Below are positions 22,109 through 34,470 of a DNA stretch of 64,000 bases, piece by piece. This DNA comes from Grifola frondosa (lineage: Eukaryota > Basidiomycota > Agaricomycetes > Polyporales > Grifolaceae). The stretch is taken from NCBI GenBank assembly GCA_001683735.1, contig LUGG01000029.1:124001-188000 (forward strand). The letters are read 5' to 3'. The notes below the pieces were generated by a model. The model was given only the letters and a program-made list of their open reading frames with translations, had not been told where the DNA came from and did not search any database. Numbering within the stretch: position 1 is the stretch's first letter; every line of letters begins with the position of its first letter. Made by a program: the position numbers and the translations under genes.

Positions 22109-24292
22109 ATGAAACTCTTGGCTTCCTTCGTTCAGCTCCCCTTCCCCCTACTAGCTTCTATGATTCTGGCTGTTACAGCCCTTCCAGTCGAATCAGCTCA
22201 GTCCACGGTGCTTACGCCGGATGATTTTGACCAGACGGTAGCGAAGGGTGTGTGGTAAGCGTCTACTACTGTATGCCATTATTGTCCCAGTGCTGAGAAT
22301 ACCTCGACAGGTTCATCGAGCATTTCTCGCCTTATTGTGGCCACTGTCGTAAATTCGCACCCACGTGGGAGAAACTAGTGGAAGACAATCATAATGCTGC
22401 TGATCCTGGTATTCATTTGGCACAAGTCAACTGTGCTGTTCATGGCGGTACGACTCCTGTTTCATAACCAGGACATATATATTCAATTCCGAGGTAGATC
22501 TCTGCGTAAAGCATAACGTCGACGGTTATCCCCAGATGAATTTATATCGTAATGGAGAATATATAGAAACCTACAAACAGTCGAGAGAATACGAGCTCCT
22601 CAAAACATATCTTTCGGCACATGCTGAACCAAATTCCGTGTCTTCGCTGTTACCATCTCCTACGCCTTCGCCGCAATCATCAATTGTCCAAAGTGCTCCC
22701 GAGGGTGTCCTTAGCATGTCAAGAGATATCAATCCTTCGGGTTCAGTGCTAGCCTTAGACGAGAAGACATTCAAAGGGACCATAGACCAAGGAGGGGTGT
22801 TTGTGAAATTCTTCGCGCCATGGTATGTATCTTCTTCCTCCATTCGTCCAACTCCCATTAACCTATGATAGGTGCGGACATTGCAAGAAATTGGCTCCAA
22901 TCTGGACTCAATTGGCCGGCCAGATGCAGCATAAACTAACCATCGCAGAGGTGAATTGTGAAGAACATGGGTCGTTATGCAGAAACGAAGGAGTATCAGG
23001 CTACCCGATGCTATTTTACTATGGCGGGAACCGTGCTGGGAAGACGGAATACACCGGTGGGCGGGGACTGGGGCAACTAAAAGCATTTGCGGACAAGTTA
23101 TCGGGCCCGTATGTACATCATCGATTATTATCAAATCTCCCCTGATATTCATTTATGGCAGCGCAGTACAGGAGCTGAATTACGATGACTTTCCAACTGA
23201 AGTTGTTGATCATCTCGTCATTTATCTGCTTCTTCATCCGTCTTCTGAATCTCGCATCGTGGTATGTTCATTGGGGAGTTGCTGATGTTCACACTTATAT
23301 ATTAAGCCAACAGAACGAAGTGACCGAGGCATCTCACGTGCTATTTGGTGCTCCATCGCTCTATACCAGTTCCTCACCCTCTTTCTATGAACATTTTTCT
23401 GTACCACTTGCCTCATCCGTTCTGCTTGCATTCAAGGATCACAATGCTGACACTCCAGCTGCCAGCTTCATTTTCTCGGATACCCGTCGTGGCAGGGATG
23501 CTCTTGTTAAATGGGTATGTTTCATCGAGTCCTTATTGTGGCTCATCATATAATTCTATTTATTTGTCAAGCTTCTCAGCAATCGCTTACCTACCAGCAT
23601 GGAGCTCGATTCTGACACCTTTCAGGAAGTCATGAATGCTCCTCACAAACCTTTGGCTGTTATTGTTGCAGCGCCCAGCGAGCAGAAGGATGCGATCGCC
23701 AAGGAGGTCCGGGACATTGGCGGACGATGGAGGAACTCGAAGGGATCTCCCAGCGTTGTCTTTACCTGGATGGATGCTGAAAAATGGTCAAGTTGGCTGA
23801 AGGGAATGTACGGCATCAAATCGGATGCCTTGCCTCGCATAGTCATTGCCAACCATTCGGTGAGCTTGTTACCTCGCGAAACGCTGTACCTGTCTGATCA
23901 TGCTCTATTGGAAGCGTCTTGTGTACTATGACGTGGATCAGTTCGGCGAGCGAATCCAACTCACACCGACAAGCATATTTTCAGCGGTGATCGGAGCCTT
24001 GCAGGAGACAATACCATCCAAACATTCGGAAAATATTGTCGAAAGACTGGCTCGGGTAAATTCGTCATTCTTTATCCACGGCATTGTTCTCTAAAGCTGT
24101 CACGCACAGTACCTCAACAATAAGCTCGTCCTTCTTGAGTCATCCGTTGGCAGTCATCCGTGGCTGACCGGTTTCTTCGTTGTCACTCTTCTTGTGGTGA
24201 TATTGTGGGTCTTTACCCGTCTAATCGCTGATAATAGTACCGAGTCATCATATGCTGGCAACTCTCCTCGCAAGTTACGTAGAATTGACTAG
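22109..24292 (+). CDS. Membrane-anchored protein disulfide isomerase with two thioredoxin domains
   Basis: ER oxidoreductase of the PDI superfamily. ATG 22109 starts a signal peptide (LASMILAVTALPVESAQ). Thioredoxin domain 1 has the active site FSPYCGHCRKFAPTW, joined over an intron. A Ser/Pro-rich linker follows. Domain 2 has FFAPWCGHCKKLAPIW with VNCEEH and the cis-Pro loop GYPMLFYYGG. About 230 less conserved residues follow, then a C-terminal membrane segment (GFFVVTLLVVILWVFTRLI) and a short basic cytosolic tail ending at TAG 24290-24292. This is a type I membrane layout like TMX3 or yeast Eps1, not soluble HDEL-tailed PDI. About eight exons. Both CGHC sites are intact. Orthology within the superfamily is not fixed. 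Confidence 0.88.
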
Positions 24293-24455
24293 CATGTTGT
24301 GCCAATTGCGCGGATTTATTTAATTCTACATGAAATATACTATACGCACAGAGGGATGTCTCGACCGTGGATATTACAACTACAGTATGGTACGCACAGC
24401 ATTGTCGACGGCAAATACAACCCAAGACAGACAAATACAAATAGGAACCAGCCTG
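24293..24455. other. Convergent spacer, PDI-like gene / PPR gene
   Basis: 163 bp of AT-rich 3' flank between convergent genes. No feature was recognised. Confidence 0.4.
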
Positions 24456-27400
24456 TCATACAGTGAAGTAAGGAGTCATCGAGTCCGGCGAAGACCATGG
24501 TGACACTGTGTTATCTAGCATAATGCCACTGATACGTTGGTAAACAGGAAGGGGGAACATCCTGGGAGAATCAAGTCAATAATAGCTAAAAACATAGGAC
24601 GCGTCTTTACACACCTGGCTTGCAGTCGCTTCAGCAGCGCAACGGCACGGTCGCGCTGACCATTCCCAAGCTCTGCTCGTACCATGGCTTCCCATGTCGA
24701 AGGCTGTTCAAAGACAAGTGAGCGAGCTGATACGCATTCACGAACTTGTGATTACCTCGCGGAATACAGGGGCGCTGGCAGGCACTGTGGCAATGTGATC
24801 AGGTTTGTCTTCGTGAGGTATGTGGTTGTGGGGAGCAGCAATGCCTTCCGGAGGATCTTGCAAACCCTCGAAGATGTTTCTTGAGCGTTCGATGTCGCCA
24901 GCGGAAGCGTATCCTTTAATCAATAGATTTGCGATGTAAGCAGTCATATGCACCCCGTAGGCCTGCAGCCTCTCAGTATATGCTGGAATAAGATCGGCCC
25001 GGCGAAGAGTGATCAGGGTGTTCATAAGGGCCTCAAAGACTACCGCATCCGGTAGAGATGCACCAGTTCGTTTGGTGGTTGGATGATCCGCAATCGAATC
25101 GAAGATAGACAGCGCCTTGTCCAGGTCTTTCTGGACGCAGCCCCAAGCATTGATGAGGGCTGCCCAATGAGTACCTTGAACAGCAACGTTGGGCTCAGCG
25201 ATCAATCGTTCAAACACACTTTCCATTGCGTTGAGGTCGATGGGCTCAATGCAACCATAAGCATCGAGGAGAAGCTGACAACGAACACGGCAAGTTAGCA
25301 GCAAACTCAACTTATAAATAAATGCACACCGACTTTGTACGTATGAGCCGTAGGCTGCACCTTCGCATCCCGAAGAGCATTATAGTAATGCAACACACGA
25401 GAACGGTCTGGCTTCGTATGCGTATAAAGCTGCATCATGGTGTTGTAAGGCGGAACACGGGGCTTGAAGTTTCGTTGGCTCGTCATTTCTTCGAAGAGGA
25501 TCTCCGCGGATGGAGCATCTCCGACACGACAACATGCAGCAATGACGGCGCCATATGTTACGGAAGTAGGCTGAACGCGGTGGGCTTTCATGTCTTGGAA
25601 CACCTCTAGGGCATAATCTGCTTTCCTCGCCTTCGCCAATTTTGAAATGACGGTGTTATACATAAAGATATTAGGGGAAACACCTAGGGCCTGTGACTCC
25701 TGGAAGAGAACCATCGCGTTTGAGGTATCGTCTGTTGTGTCCTTGACATGATGAATGAGAGCACCGTATGCATCAGCAGACGGGACGCCACCCTGTTCGA
25801 TAATTCTGCGGCGATGAGTATGGGCAGCGTTGACATCGCCAGCAAAAGCGAGTCCAATAATCATGTGGTCCTCGACGTCGAACCAACCGGCGGACTGCTT
25901 TTCTTTCGAATGCTCCATACCGTTTAAAACCAACTGCGCAGACTGATATAGATGTTGCATCTTCTCCACCTGGCCCAATCTGCCCAACGCGCTGATTAAT
26001 CTGGCCATCACACCCGGATCGGGGTAGATCCCGCTCAGCGAGGCAGAATGGAAGCGACTATAAGCTGCCAAAGGCGAGACTGAGGAATCCTTCAGCGCGA
26101 ACGCATTCACATAGGTGCTATGAGCGGAGTCGATTCGTACGGATGTAGGTGGAGTGGACGGAGTGTCATCGATGACAGTATCATGCGGCGAAGTGAGATG
26201 ATCGTTCGGTTGCACCGGACTCTGAGGCTCCAGAGATGATGTGGCAAAAAGGGCGGCAACACGCGACGCATGTTCCTCAGAAAGGTCTTCGGAATTCTTA
26301 GCCAAAAGTTGGGAGGTGAGACTCCGTGCGAACGATGAGAACTCCTGTGCTCTGAAGCGAGCGCGATGGGACGGGACAAGATCCGCTGCTTCAAGTAGGA
26401 GTCTCCATTGCTGCTCTACAAATTCTTCGGCCAATTCCAACGCGCGGTCTCGATACCCCCGAACCCAGTACTGCAGGATCAGTCTCTCGCAAAGCCCACG
26501 GGAGACTTCCCGATCGAACATGAACGTCTCGCGAATATGATCGCCCCCAAGAACGTGAGTGGCAATGAAGTCGAGAACCTCATAGGCGCGAGACGGATCG
26601 AGATCGGCGTTTGTCTCTAGATAGTTGAGATTCGCGCCTGATACGGTCTCGCGGTACGCAGTCCATATCGACAAGCCGTCATCCGAAGCTACCTTTGTTA
26701 AATGCAAGAAAAGCCTATTGAGGTCTTCAATCATGCCCGACGAAGCGAGAGCATCTAGGATAATAGTCCAAGCGGCCTGATCTGGTCTACTAGGAATGGG
26801 CGTGGGGGCGTAGGGATGACCGGGTTTCAAATCTTGTTGCAACAGCCTGTCAAACCAAGATAAGGCCGTCTTCACATCGTTCGACCGAGTAAATCCGCGA
26901 ATCGTGCGAGAGAAGGTCGAGGAAGCAGGAGGAGGAATATCTGCGGGGTTGAACGTCTCGCCGACCTTAGAATCCAGCATTTGTTCCAATAACCCAAGAG
27001 CGGTGATGGGCTGACCGCAACGAAAGTAGGTTTCTATCATCTGGTTCCACACCGCGATTTGGGCGGCACGTTCACGAAATGGCCCTTTCTGCACTTGTTC
27101 GTCGCTAACAAGTTCGTCGATAGCCCATCGTATCCGGTTCAATTTCGATGCTTCCCTAAATTCCTCGAAAATCTCCTTTGCACCTTGCAGATCACCACGA
27201 CCCATATAGGTCACGAGAAGATGTATGAAAGTTTGAGCATCCGGAAGTATATCGGACCGTTTTTCGAGATGAGCGAAGATGGAGATGGCTGCATCGGCAT
27301 TTGAATGGATTGCACAGGACCGGAGAAGCTTGTTATAGATATGTAACGGGATCCGCGACTTCGGATTGGTGGACGCTGTTTGGAATAATGCGATAGCAGG

Positions 27401-27883
27401 CGTGAAATGATTGTCGGCACGAAGACTCGCAATGCGCTGCTCATCGATTGCATCGGTGCTGTGCTTGAATGCGGGTGAAGAGGAACGCTTCCGGATCCGG
27501 GCTTCTGCGTGAACAATATCCTGATGGTTTTGATAGTCGCGATCAGTGAGGGCGCTAATGAGGGTGGTATAGGTTCCAAAGCCGGGTAGAACAGAGGGTG
27601 CTGTGGTATCGGTGGAAGAGCGCTCGACATGACGAGCTCGCTGGTGCAGTTGTACAGCCCGGAGCACGCCAAGCTTTTCTGGACGTTCATGAGCTTGGGT
27701 GGTATTACGTCCGGTGGTCTGCGAGTAACACGTCAGTAACGTGCGCAAAAAGCATGCGCGAAGAAAAACATGAACTTACAACAGATCCAGAATGGAAACG
27801 GCTACTTGAATGAAAGCGGGCACCCCAGCGACCACAGCTCTGGAGGTGTGGTGAAAGATGTGATTGGCGACTTTTGGCAGCAT
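24456..27883 (-). CDS. Large pentatricopeptide-repeat (PPR) protein, probably mitochondrial
   Basis: PPR proteins bind organellar RNA one helix pair per base. Tandem degenerate 35-residue repeats are evident, for example PNIFMYNTVISKLAKARKAD, VTYGAVIAACCRVGDAPSAE and PPYNTMMQLYTHTKPDRSR. More lie upstream (PDAQTFIHLLVTYMGRGDLQ, AWTIILDALASSGMIEDLNR). The main exon (25,310 to about 27,733) encodes about 800 residues. Two or three more exons run to TGA at 24456-24458. Exon 1 would supply an Arg/Ser-rich presequence (CGRWGARFHSSSRFHSGSV). However, the only ATG there (27881-27883) is one base out of frame with it, across an AAAA run. RNA target and function are unknown. Confidence 0.85.
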
Positions 27884-28173
27884 GATGGTACACGACCTTA
27901 GGCCGACCGAAAGCCTCCAGTCCCCTCAGCCTAGCTAGCTAGAGGATGCAAGGAATGATTAATGAGGACCGAGCAGCTGGTAAAGCGAGCGAAGACACAG
28001 CACTGCAGTCGTACAATTTGTCTTGCAATATACTTTTCCACTCGCTACTCATCGTACCGGATCCACCCGAAGGTGGTCACATACCACGTGATATGTGACC
28101 GTTGCCAGGTCACGAGACTTAGTGGCAGTTTACACGTCGACTGTACCGGCGCGTATACTAACATCGTACTCTC
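27884..28173. promoter_or_regulatory. Divergent promoter, PPR gene / glucosidase II beta
   Basis: 290 bp between opposite start codons. It includes a CTAGCTAGCTAG run (about 27,932-27,943), and inverted short GGTCACATA / TATGTGACC arms at about 28,073-28,101 flank a CACGTG (28,086-28,091). These may be regulatory, which is inference only. Confidence 0.4.
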
Positions 28174-30361
28174 ATGCTTCCGTGGTTGCTGCTACTACTC
28201 CCTTTCCCTGTCATAGCTGACTATGAGAAGCCACACGGAGTCTCGCCATCACTGGTGTCTCGTTATGTTCCGGTAACAAAGGGATCATCGACTGTCTGGG
28301 AGTGCTTGGATGGCTCTCGGACGATCAAATGGTCTGCAGTGAACGACGACTATTGCGATTGTCCCGATGGGAGCGACGAGCCTGGTGAGTACTCTGCAAT
28401 ATATGCGTTGATCACACTTACCTTTAGGGACTCTCAGGAACTGGTGCATGTCCTGACACATTGTTCTATTGTGAGAACATTGGCCACATAGCCTCTCACA
28501 TACCGAGCTCGAGAGTACGAGACGGGCTGTGCGGTATGTCTTACTGAAATGACTGTGGAAAATATGTTAATTTGGTTCCAAGAGCCTGAATGCTGTGATG
28601 GGTCGGATGAACTACCCGGCGTTTGCAACAATGTCTGCAAGGAGGTGGGAGAGGCATATCGGGAAAATGAGGCTGCAGAACGCAAGCTGCGGAAGACAGT
28701 ACGTCGATGTTGAGTTTCACAGTTTCGTTCGTAGCCTGACTGAGAGGGTTTCCAGGGATCAAAGATTCGCGCTTCGTACATCAGTTTTGCTCAGAAGGAG
28801 AAGAACCGTTTACAGGACACAATAGTGGCCTCTGAGCGGGAAATAGCTTTCAAGGAGAAGGAGGTTGCTCGTCTGAAAGGTTCGTGCTGACGTATCTTTT
28901 GTTAAGGGTCTCGCGTTAAAAACGTCCATCTGTTTAGATATCGCGGACCGCACAGAGTCTCTATCAGCAGCTACTTTGGAACATAAAAAACAATCTCGTG
29001 AGCCTCTTCATACCTTTTCGTGGTTCTTATTAAGTATGGTCTTTTAGCGTTATATCTCTCTCTTATCATCCATTCTCGAGCCTTGAAATCGTTGCAGAGA
29101 GAGCACAAGAAACATCTAGAGCGCGAAAAGGCTCTCGGAGAAATCTTAGATTCTCTTAGATCGGGTTATAACCCCAATTATCAGGACATGGCCGTCTTGG
29201 AAGCCGTTCGTGGATGGGAGTATCATGCAGGTCTACCACATATCAATGACGTGGTGAAGGATGACGAATCAACTGAAGAGGAAGGCTCTGACGAGGTTAA
29301 CGCCGAACAGAAGGAAGAGTTGGAAGAGGGAATGTGGACTCCGGAGCAACTCGAACATCAGCTGGATGGATTGCTGACCACCGAGTATGAGGCATTACTC
29401 TTGGAGCACGATAAGCATAATGGCTCTCCTACATCGCCTGCTTTGTGTGAGTAGGCTTCATGATGATGCCGATCATTTTTTTTCACTTACATGCCTAGTA
29501 TATGATCTGACAGCGTATATTCCGGACGCCATCTTGCCGCAATACGAGGCTGTAAGAGATACGGTCTTTTCCTGGTTGCAGACAGTGGGACTTGCTCGTG
29601 CGGCAACACCGGATACATCTGCAGGTTGAGTCCTTTATTTGTTACTGTGGACTGATGATACCAGCGACTACCAACAGATACGTCGCGAGCTCGGCAGGCC
29701 TTCCATGACGCAGAACGTAGTCTCGATCTCGCCAAGAAGGAGAAGCAAAAGAACCAAGAGGAATTGGATCGCCTCTTCGACCTCGAATGGTTTGGTGCTG
29801 AAGGAGAGTGGAAAAAATTGGATCATACCTGTCTCGAGAAGAACATTGGAGAGTGGGTATCCTCCTACTTATCTTGCTCGAACCTTACCAACGAAATCTT
29901 GGTTTGCATTCAGCTACATTTACGAGGTTTGCTGGTTTGATGAAGCCAGACAGAAGCCGACTAAGGGCGGCTCGACTCATAGTCTTGGGTATGTCTTATT
30001 ATTTCCCTCATCAATGTCGCATTTACAAAAGCGGGGATGACAGACGATTTGCTGCATGGAACGACGCGCCGGGCGTGCAGCCCGGTTCACCCGAGTACTA
30101 TAGCAAACAACATTATACTAGAGGCACCAAATGCTGGAATGGCCCGATGCGAAGTGTAGATGTCAGTATCCTTTTCAGTTCGAAATCTTCTTGTACCTGA
30201 CCCTGCTCTTACTCTTACCGTAGCTGGTCTTGAGCTGCGGTATAGAGAATGCCCTATTGTCGGTGGTTGAGCTGGAGAAATGCGAATATCAGTTCATGGT
30301 AACTACTCCAGCCCTGTGCTTGCCTCCTGACAATCCAACAGGAAAGAAAGAGGAGCTTTAG
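28174..30361 (+). CDS. GTB1: Glucosidase II beta subunit (PRKCSH/GTB1)
   Basis: Non-catalytic ER subunit that retains glucosidase II and presents N-glycans for glucose trimming. ATG 28174 opens a signal peptide (MLPWLLLLLPFPVIADYEK). Two LDL-receptor-like cysteine modules follow, with calcium-binding DDYCDCPDGSDEPG and ECCDGSDELPGVCNN. A long Lys/Glu coiled coil and acidic stretch follow (QREHKKHLEREKALGEIL). The C-terminal MRH lectin domain has YEVCWFDEARQKPTKGG, SPEYYSKQHYTRGTKCWNGP and SVVELEKCEYQF. About ten introns, some of them in the ligand region, had to be removed to recover these. The chain ends KKEEL (TAG 30359-30361), possibly a KDEL-like retrieval signal. Confidence 0.93.
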
Positions 30362-31800
30362 GAGCGATTGTACAATTTATACCAGATCAGTGACATATCA
30401 ACGAGTGTTTAACTTTTCATCGAGTCTGAATCAGGACCCTTTCGGTTGAGACCTCTCCGCAGTGACGTCTCTGAATGGCCAAAACCTCCGAAGTTGGCAC
30501 GGAAACAACCAAGACATGACACCATTCACCATGCCTAGAATTTAGAATCATACAGACTGGGACCACAGTCATTCTAACACAGGATTCTCCGACCTCGCTT
30601 TCACCATCAATTGTCAAACGAGTACCTTGGTAATCCGAATCTGACGTCGACGGCGCACGACTGTCGTGTGTGATTCGTCTTCCATTACCACGTGCTGGGG
30701 GCTTGAGTGGTCGCTGTGACCGGTGGCATTAGATACGTGATCGTTATTCCTCGTTCTCGGTACCTGTCGTAGTTGGAAATGATATCAGGTTTTCCGCCAT
30801 ACAGTAGCAATCACGGGGAAGCCCACTCACGTTCCTCGGACGCTTCCCAAGCCTCGATTGATGCTTCCGGACCCAACAAGGCTTCCAGCCTCTCTTCGAA
30901 CTCGCTGACGTTGGACCAACGCGGAGTTGTGAATCCCTGTGCTTCCTTTCGTTTGCCCTTGTATCGACCGCTCGAAGCGTATCGCGCATCGCAGCACGCA
31001 AAACCGTACGACACAGTGCTTCCGCCGCTTCACCACGAAGCTGCGCATGCTCGCGCAACACCGTCATCGGCGCGACTTCTGTTCCAAGCCCGTTTCCAAT
31101 GCCATTTGATCCTCCAAACTAGAATCCACATTCAAATTCGCCAGCGGTGCCGACAGGCGCAGGAAACGAAGTACCCGTCCGCTCGTTGCTGCTCCGGTTG
31201 CAGGCGCAGTAGAATACGCCGGAACAGATGCATCCGAATGAGTCGCAGGAACGAGCTGCGGCATGTGCTCATGGCATCATGGGCACTGTTTTGGGAGAAG
31301 GCGGAAGTGAGCACCGTTGCGAGCGTTTCGACGGCGCCATCCTGTGGTTCATTCTCAATGTCCGATCGACCCTCTGCAGATGCTGCCACATCTGGGCTGA
31401 CCGCAGTCGCGCACGATGGCCGGTAGGTTGAGAAAACAACTGTAGCCTAGACGGCGAACGAGTTATGACGACACCGTCAAAGACTTCAGATTGTCTTCTG
31501 AATCGGGACTGGGTCCTTTGGATGAAGTGAGCCATCTGGCGAGCGGGGAATGTTCGCCGTAGGTTGAAAACTCGAGCGTGAGATGTAATGGTGCCCGAAT
31601 TGCGTGAACCTGGCGGCTTCTGAGTGAGATCGTTCTTTCGGGCTGGTCCGACCGCAACCACTTCTTCCGGGGCATAACAAGTCTAATTCGTCTTCAGAAC
31701 CCGAATATGATTTGCTCTGAAGTGAGGTCCACTCTGCAATCCCTTCCGTGTCGTGAACCTAGGCTTAGGACCCGAGTCACCTTTTGTGTTCTTATTGAAC
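30362..31800 (-). pseudogene. Unidentified coding-like minus-strand sequence at the edge of the repeat island
   Basis: No family was recognised. GC content is still gene-like here. Several minus-strand stretches look like exons. One at about 31,757-31,600 has an acidic Ser-rich piece (SYSGSEDELDLL) behind a CCTAG acceptor. Another near 31,500 contains SPDSEDNLKSLTVSS. Another at about 31,400-31,290 reads DIENEPQDGAVETLATVL. A further piece at about 30,830-30,960 contains FTTPRWSNVSEFEERLEALL. They lie in different frames, and no start or continuous splice model could be built. It could be a rapidly evolving gene, a gene fragment or a decayed gene. From 30,362 to about 30,780 nothing coding was seen. 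Confidence 0.25.
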
Positions 31801-33949
31801 TTGTAGTCACTTTGATGACCTGTTGGCCATTTCCCTATGATCAGATGTGCTAAGTAGTCCTCGACATTAAAGCATGTGAGTTAACAAACCTTCCTTGAGA
31901 TCTGGTGAGATGAGAGCACTGTCCAAACCAGTTGGCAAATGATGAATCTGTCTCACAGTTGCATTGATATCAACTGGTGCTTTCCTCATCTCTGAACAAA
32001 GAAGCATTAGTAAACATAGAAGATTACTAGCATTGACAAAAAGAAAGAAATGAATGAAAATTGAAATGTGTTATCAAGAATGATTCTTCAACTTGAAGAA
32101 CCAAAAGATCATTTTGATACTAGTCAATAATATGTGCCATTTTCAGAATCAAAAGGATGAGATGAACATACATATACTGGCAGCAAACTGTGATTATTGA
32201 TAAATGTTGAATTAATGCATGTATTCAACTTGGTAGATGTCTTTCTATCCATATTGCCAATGTGGAATTGTTGTGACCATGTGACTTAGGTTAAGTAACA
32301 AACAAAAATATCTTACAGGAGAAAGGAATAGAGGAGAAATCTAATCTTGACTTGACTTTGTTCACAAAAGCAATTTTAAAAACACAGCAGCAAAATCAAT
32401 TTGACTGACGATACTTTTGTCTCTTAAATATATCTAAATGCACTTTTAAAAACCCTTATAGGATCTCTTTTATGTCTCAATTACTCTTTTTGGTCTTAAT
32501 TCAGAAGAAAGAGAGATAAGACCTAAAAGTAAGTTTATAAGGTAACTTCAAGTCAAATCTAGATTTTGCTGATGAAACTATCAATTTATTTTCTTGTGGT
32601 TAAATGACACAAAATATGAATGTCACAGAAATGATATATTAGTGAGATGTGTCATATGATTGCAATATATTATTGTTTTAACTGAAGGGAAAAAAACTTT
32701 CACTTGCTCAATCCAATTTGGGGGGCATTTAATATCATCTTGATAATGCATTATTTATCTAACACATTGTTATAATAGGTTATGGGCTGCTACATCAGAA
32801 AAAAGTATAGATATAACTATAATGTAGTAAATACAGATATATAGACTAGTTAAGTGTCATGATGAAGAAGTGAGTTGATGAACAGCAATGTGGATGTTTG
32901 AAAAAGCAAGAATTGAATGCTATATAAATGAGTAATGTTGAGATTGGATAAGGTTAATCTATTATATAAGAGTTGAATGTGGAAAATGACTCATTGGGAA
33001 CAATTAATAAGTATTGAGGCAGGAAAGTCACAGAAAGCAGAATACTATAAAAGAATCTTTGTTCATTACTTGTGCATATCATACCAGCAGGCTTTTGTAG
33101 TTTTATATCTGATTCAGAGTAAATTAAAATATGTTCAGTGTTTTGTTCATGTGTATTCCTTTGTAGTAGTGAGTGGTTTCTTGTTTGAAGATGTATGATT
33201 TTACTCATTGTTTTGTACACTTAAGCACTTCATTTTTAGAGGGTGTTATCAAGAAAAGGGAGCATTTCATTTCATTATCCAATGAACTATAACAAAGAAG
33301 TGAGTCATTTCTATCATTATAGACATAATTTAGCTTTAAAAATTGCAGATAAAACATGTCTGCAAGCAATCAAATAGGATCTGATGCCTGCATATAGTGT
33401 TAACAAATGAATGAGGAATACTACCATGACACTCACTGCAAACTTTTCTCAACCTTTTTATGGTTATGCACTTCATGTTGCTCACCACTAATTAATTCAA
33501 AAGTCTCTCAAACAGGGGAAGTACAACATGCACTCACTGTTAGCCTTCCAAAAATATCCAACTAATTTACTCAATCCACCAGTGAGAAAAGTGAAAGTGA
33601 AGCACATTCAAGACTTGCTGTCTGCACTCCATTAATCTTGCCAGCCCTCAACCAATTTTCTAAATCAGCCTGTGTCAAACTTTAGCACTTATTCCACTGA
33701 GCTGCCCATTCTAGCAACTTTCAAGAACCCTAAGCAATGTCAAATCCAGCATCACCCCCTGCTAGAGTGCATTCAGCCTATGCTGCAACTTCTATCCAGC
33801 CCAAATTACCTTCAATAATAAATGTTCAGTTCATCAATTCTAACCTAAAATGTAACCAACCATTTTACATCCACCACACCCAGTTTTATCCCAATTACAA
33901 GCAATAGTGGAATAAAGAGAGATCAGAGTTTAAGCAGAGAGGAATAATT
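31801..33949. other. AT-rich, gene-free repeat-island sequence
   Basis: Base composition changes sharply from gene-like to about two-thirds A+T at about 31,800. No open frame here has recognisable protein similarity, and the longest are AT-driven. It is probably decayed transposon sequence, because a Helitron fragment follows directly. Confidence 0.5.
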
Positions 33950-34080
33950 TGCCCATGAGAATGCATGAGTGCCAGTAAAGTCACAAATGATGCTGAAGGT
34001 ATAGTGATAGGATGGAAGTCACAATCATTGTCAAGTGATAAACTAGGGTTAGACATTATTTATATGATGAAAATACACAT
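33950..34080 (+). pseudogene. Decayed Helitron helicase fragment
   Basis: This stretch matches the helicase C-terminal coding sequence of the large Helitron at about 58,700-58,810 in the same orientation. Shared words include GTCACAAATG, TGCTGAAGGTATAGTG, GGATGGAAGTCAC and GATAAACTAGGGTTAGACA. The copy carries substitutions and loses the frame soon after. It shows that another Helitron of the same family once occupied this island. Flanks on either side do not align by eye. Confidence 0.75.
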
Positions 34081-34117
34081 AAATCTTAGCAGTATTGTCA
34101 TGGCTTAGTCACAACTG

Positions 34118-34470
34118 TTTCAGCTTTTTAGGTATTCTGACATGAGTTTTGCAGATAATAATATGATCTTAATTGAAATTAATAGCTAAGATGTATATAT
34201 ATTTGAATGTAATACAATCATTTATGTAATTATTTTTGATATGTTTCAAATTCAGTTACATTGGTAATAAAGCTGACTAAAAAGTTGGACTTTGCAATCA
34301 GCTTTTTGGCCATATCTTCATTAATATAAGATATAAAATTTTGCCCTTTGGCAGACATATACCACTTGTCTAGGCTACAAAATGAAGGTAAGATTGCTAT
34401 GATATCTGAAAAACTGTGCAAGTTATGAGTCATATATAATTTAGGTCTGACTTCGCTGCAGTAACACTAA
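34118..34470 (+). repeat. AT-rich direct repeat, copy 1
   Basis: Diverged copy of the segment at about 41,815-42,140. Shared words include CTTTTTAGGTATT, TTTTGCAGATAAT, TTAATAGCTAA, TTTTTGGCCATATCT, CTAGGCTACAAAATGAAGGT and TATGATATCT. Copy 1 follows the decayed Helitron fragment by about 40 bp. The two copies lie on either side of the copia element. They are too far from its ends to be target-site duplications. Confidence 0.8.

Noticed and set aside
27211..27690. 159-codon minus-strand frame inside the PPR gene
   Set aside because: It is an alternative frame of the large PPR exon, rich in Pro/Ser without repeat pattern. The PPR frame carries the helical repeats.
32977..33198. 73-codon open frame in AT-rich DNA
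   Set aside because: Hydrophobic, A+T-driven residue content without conservation cues. The opposite strand is equally open.
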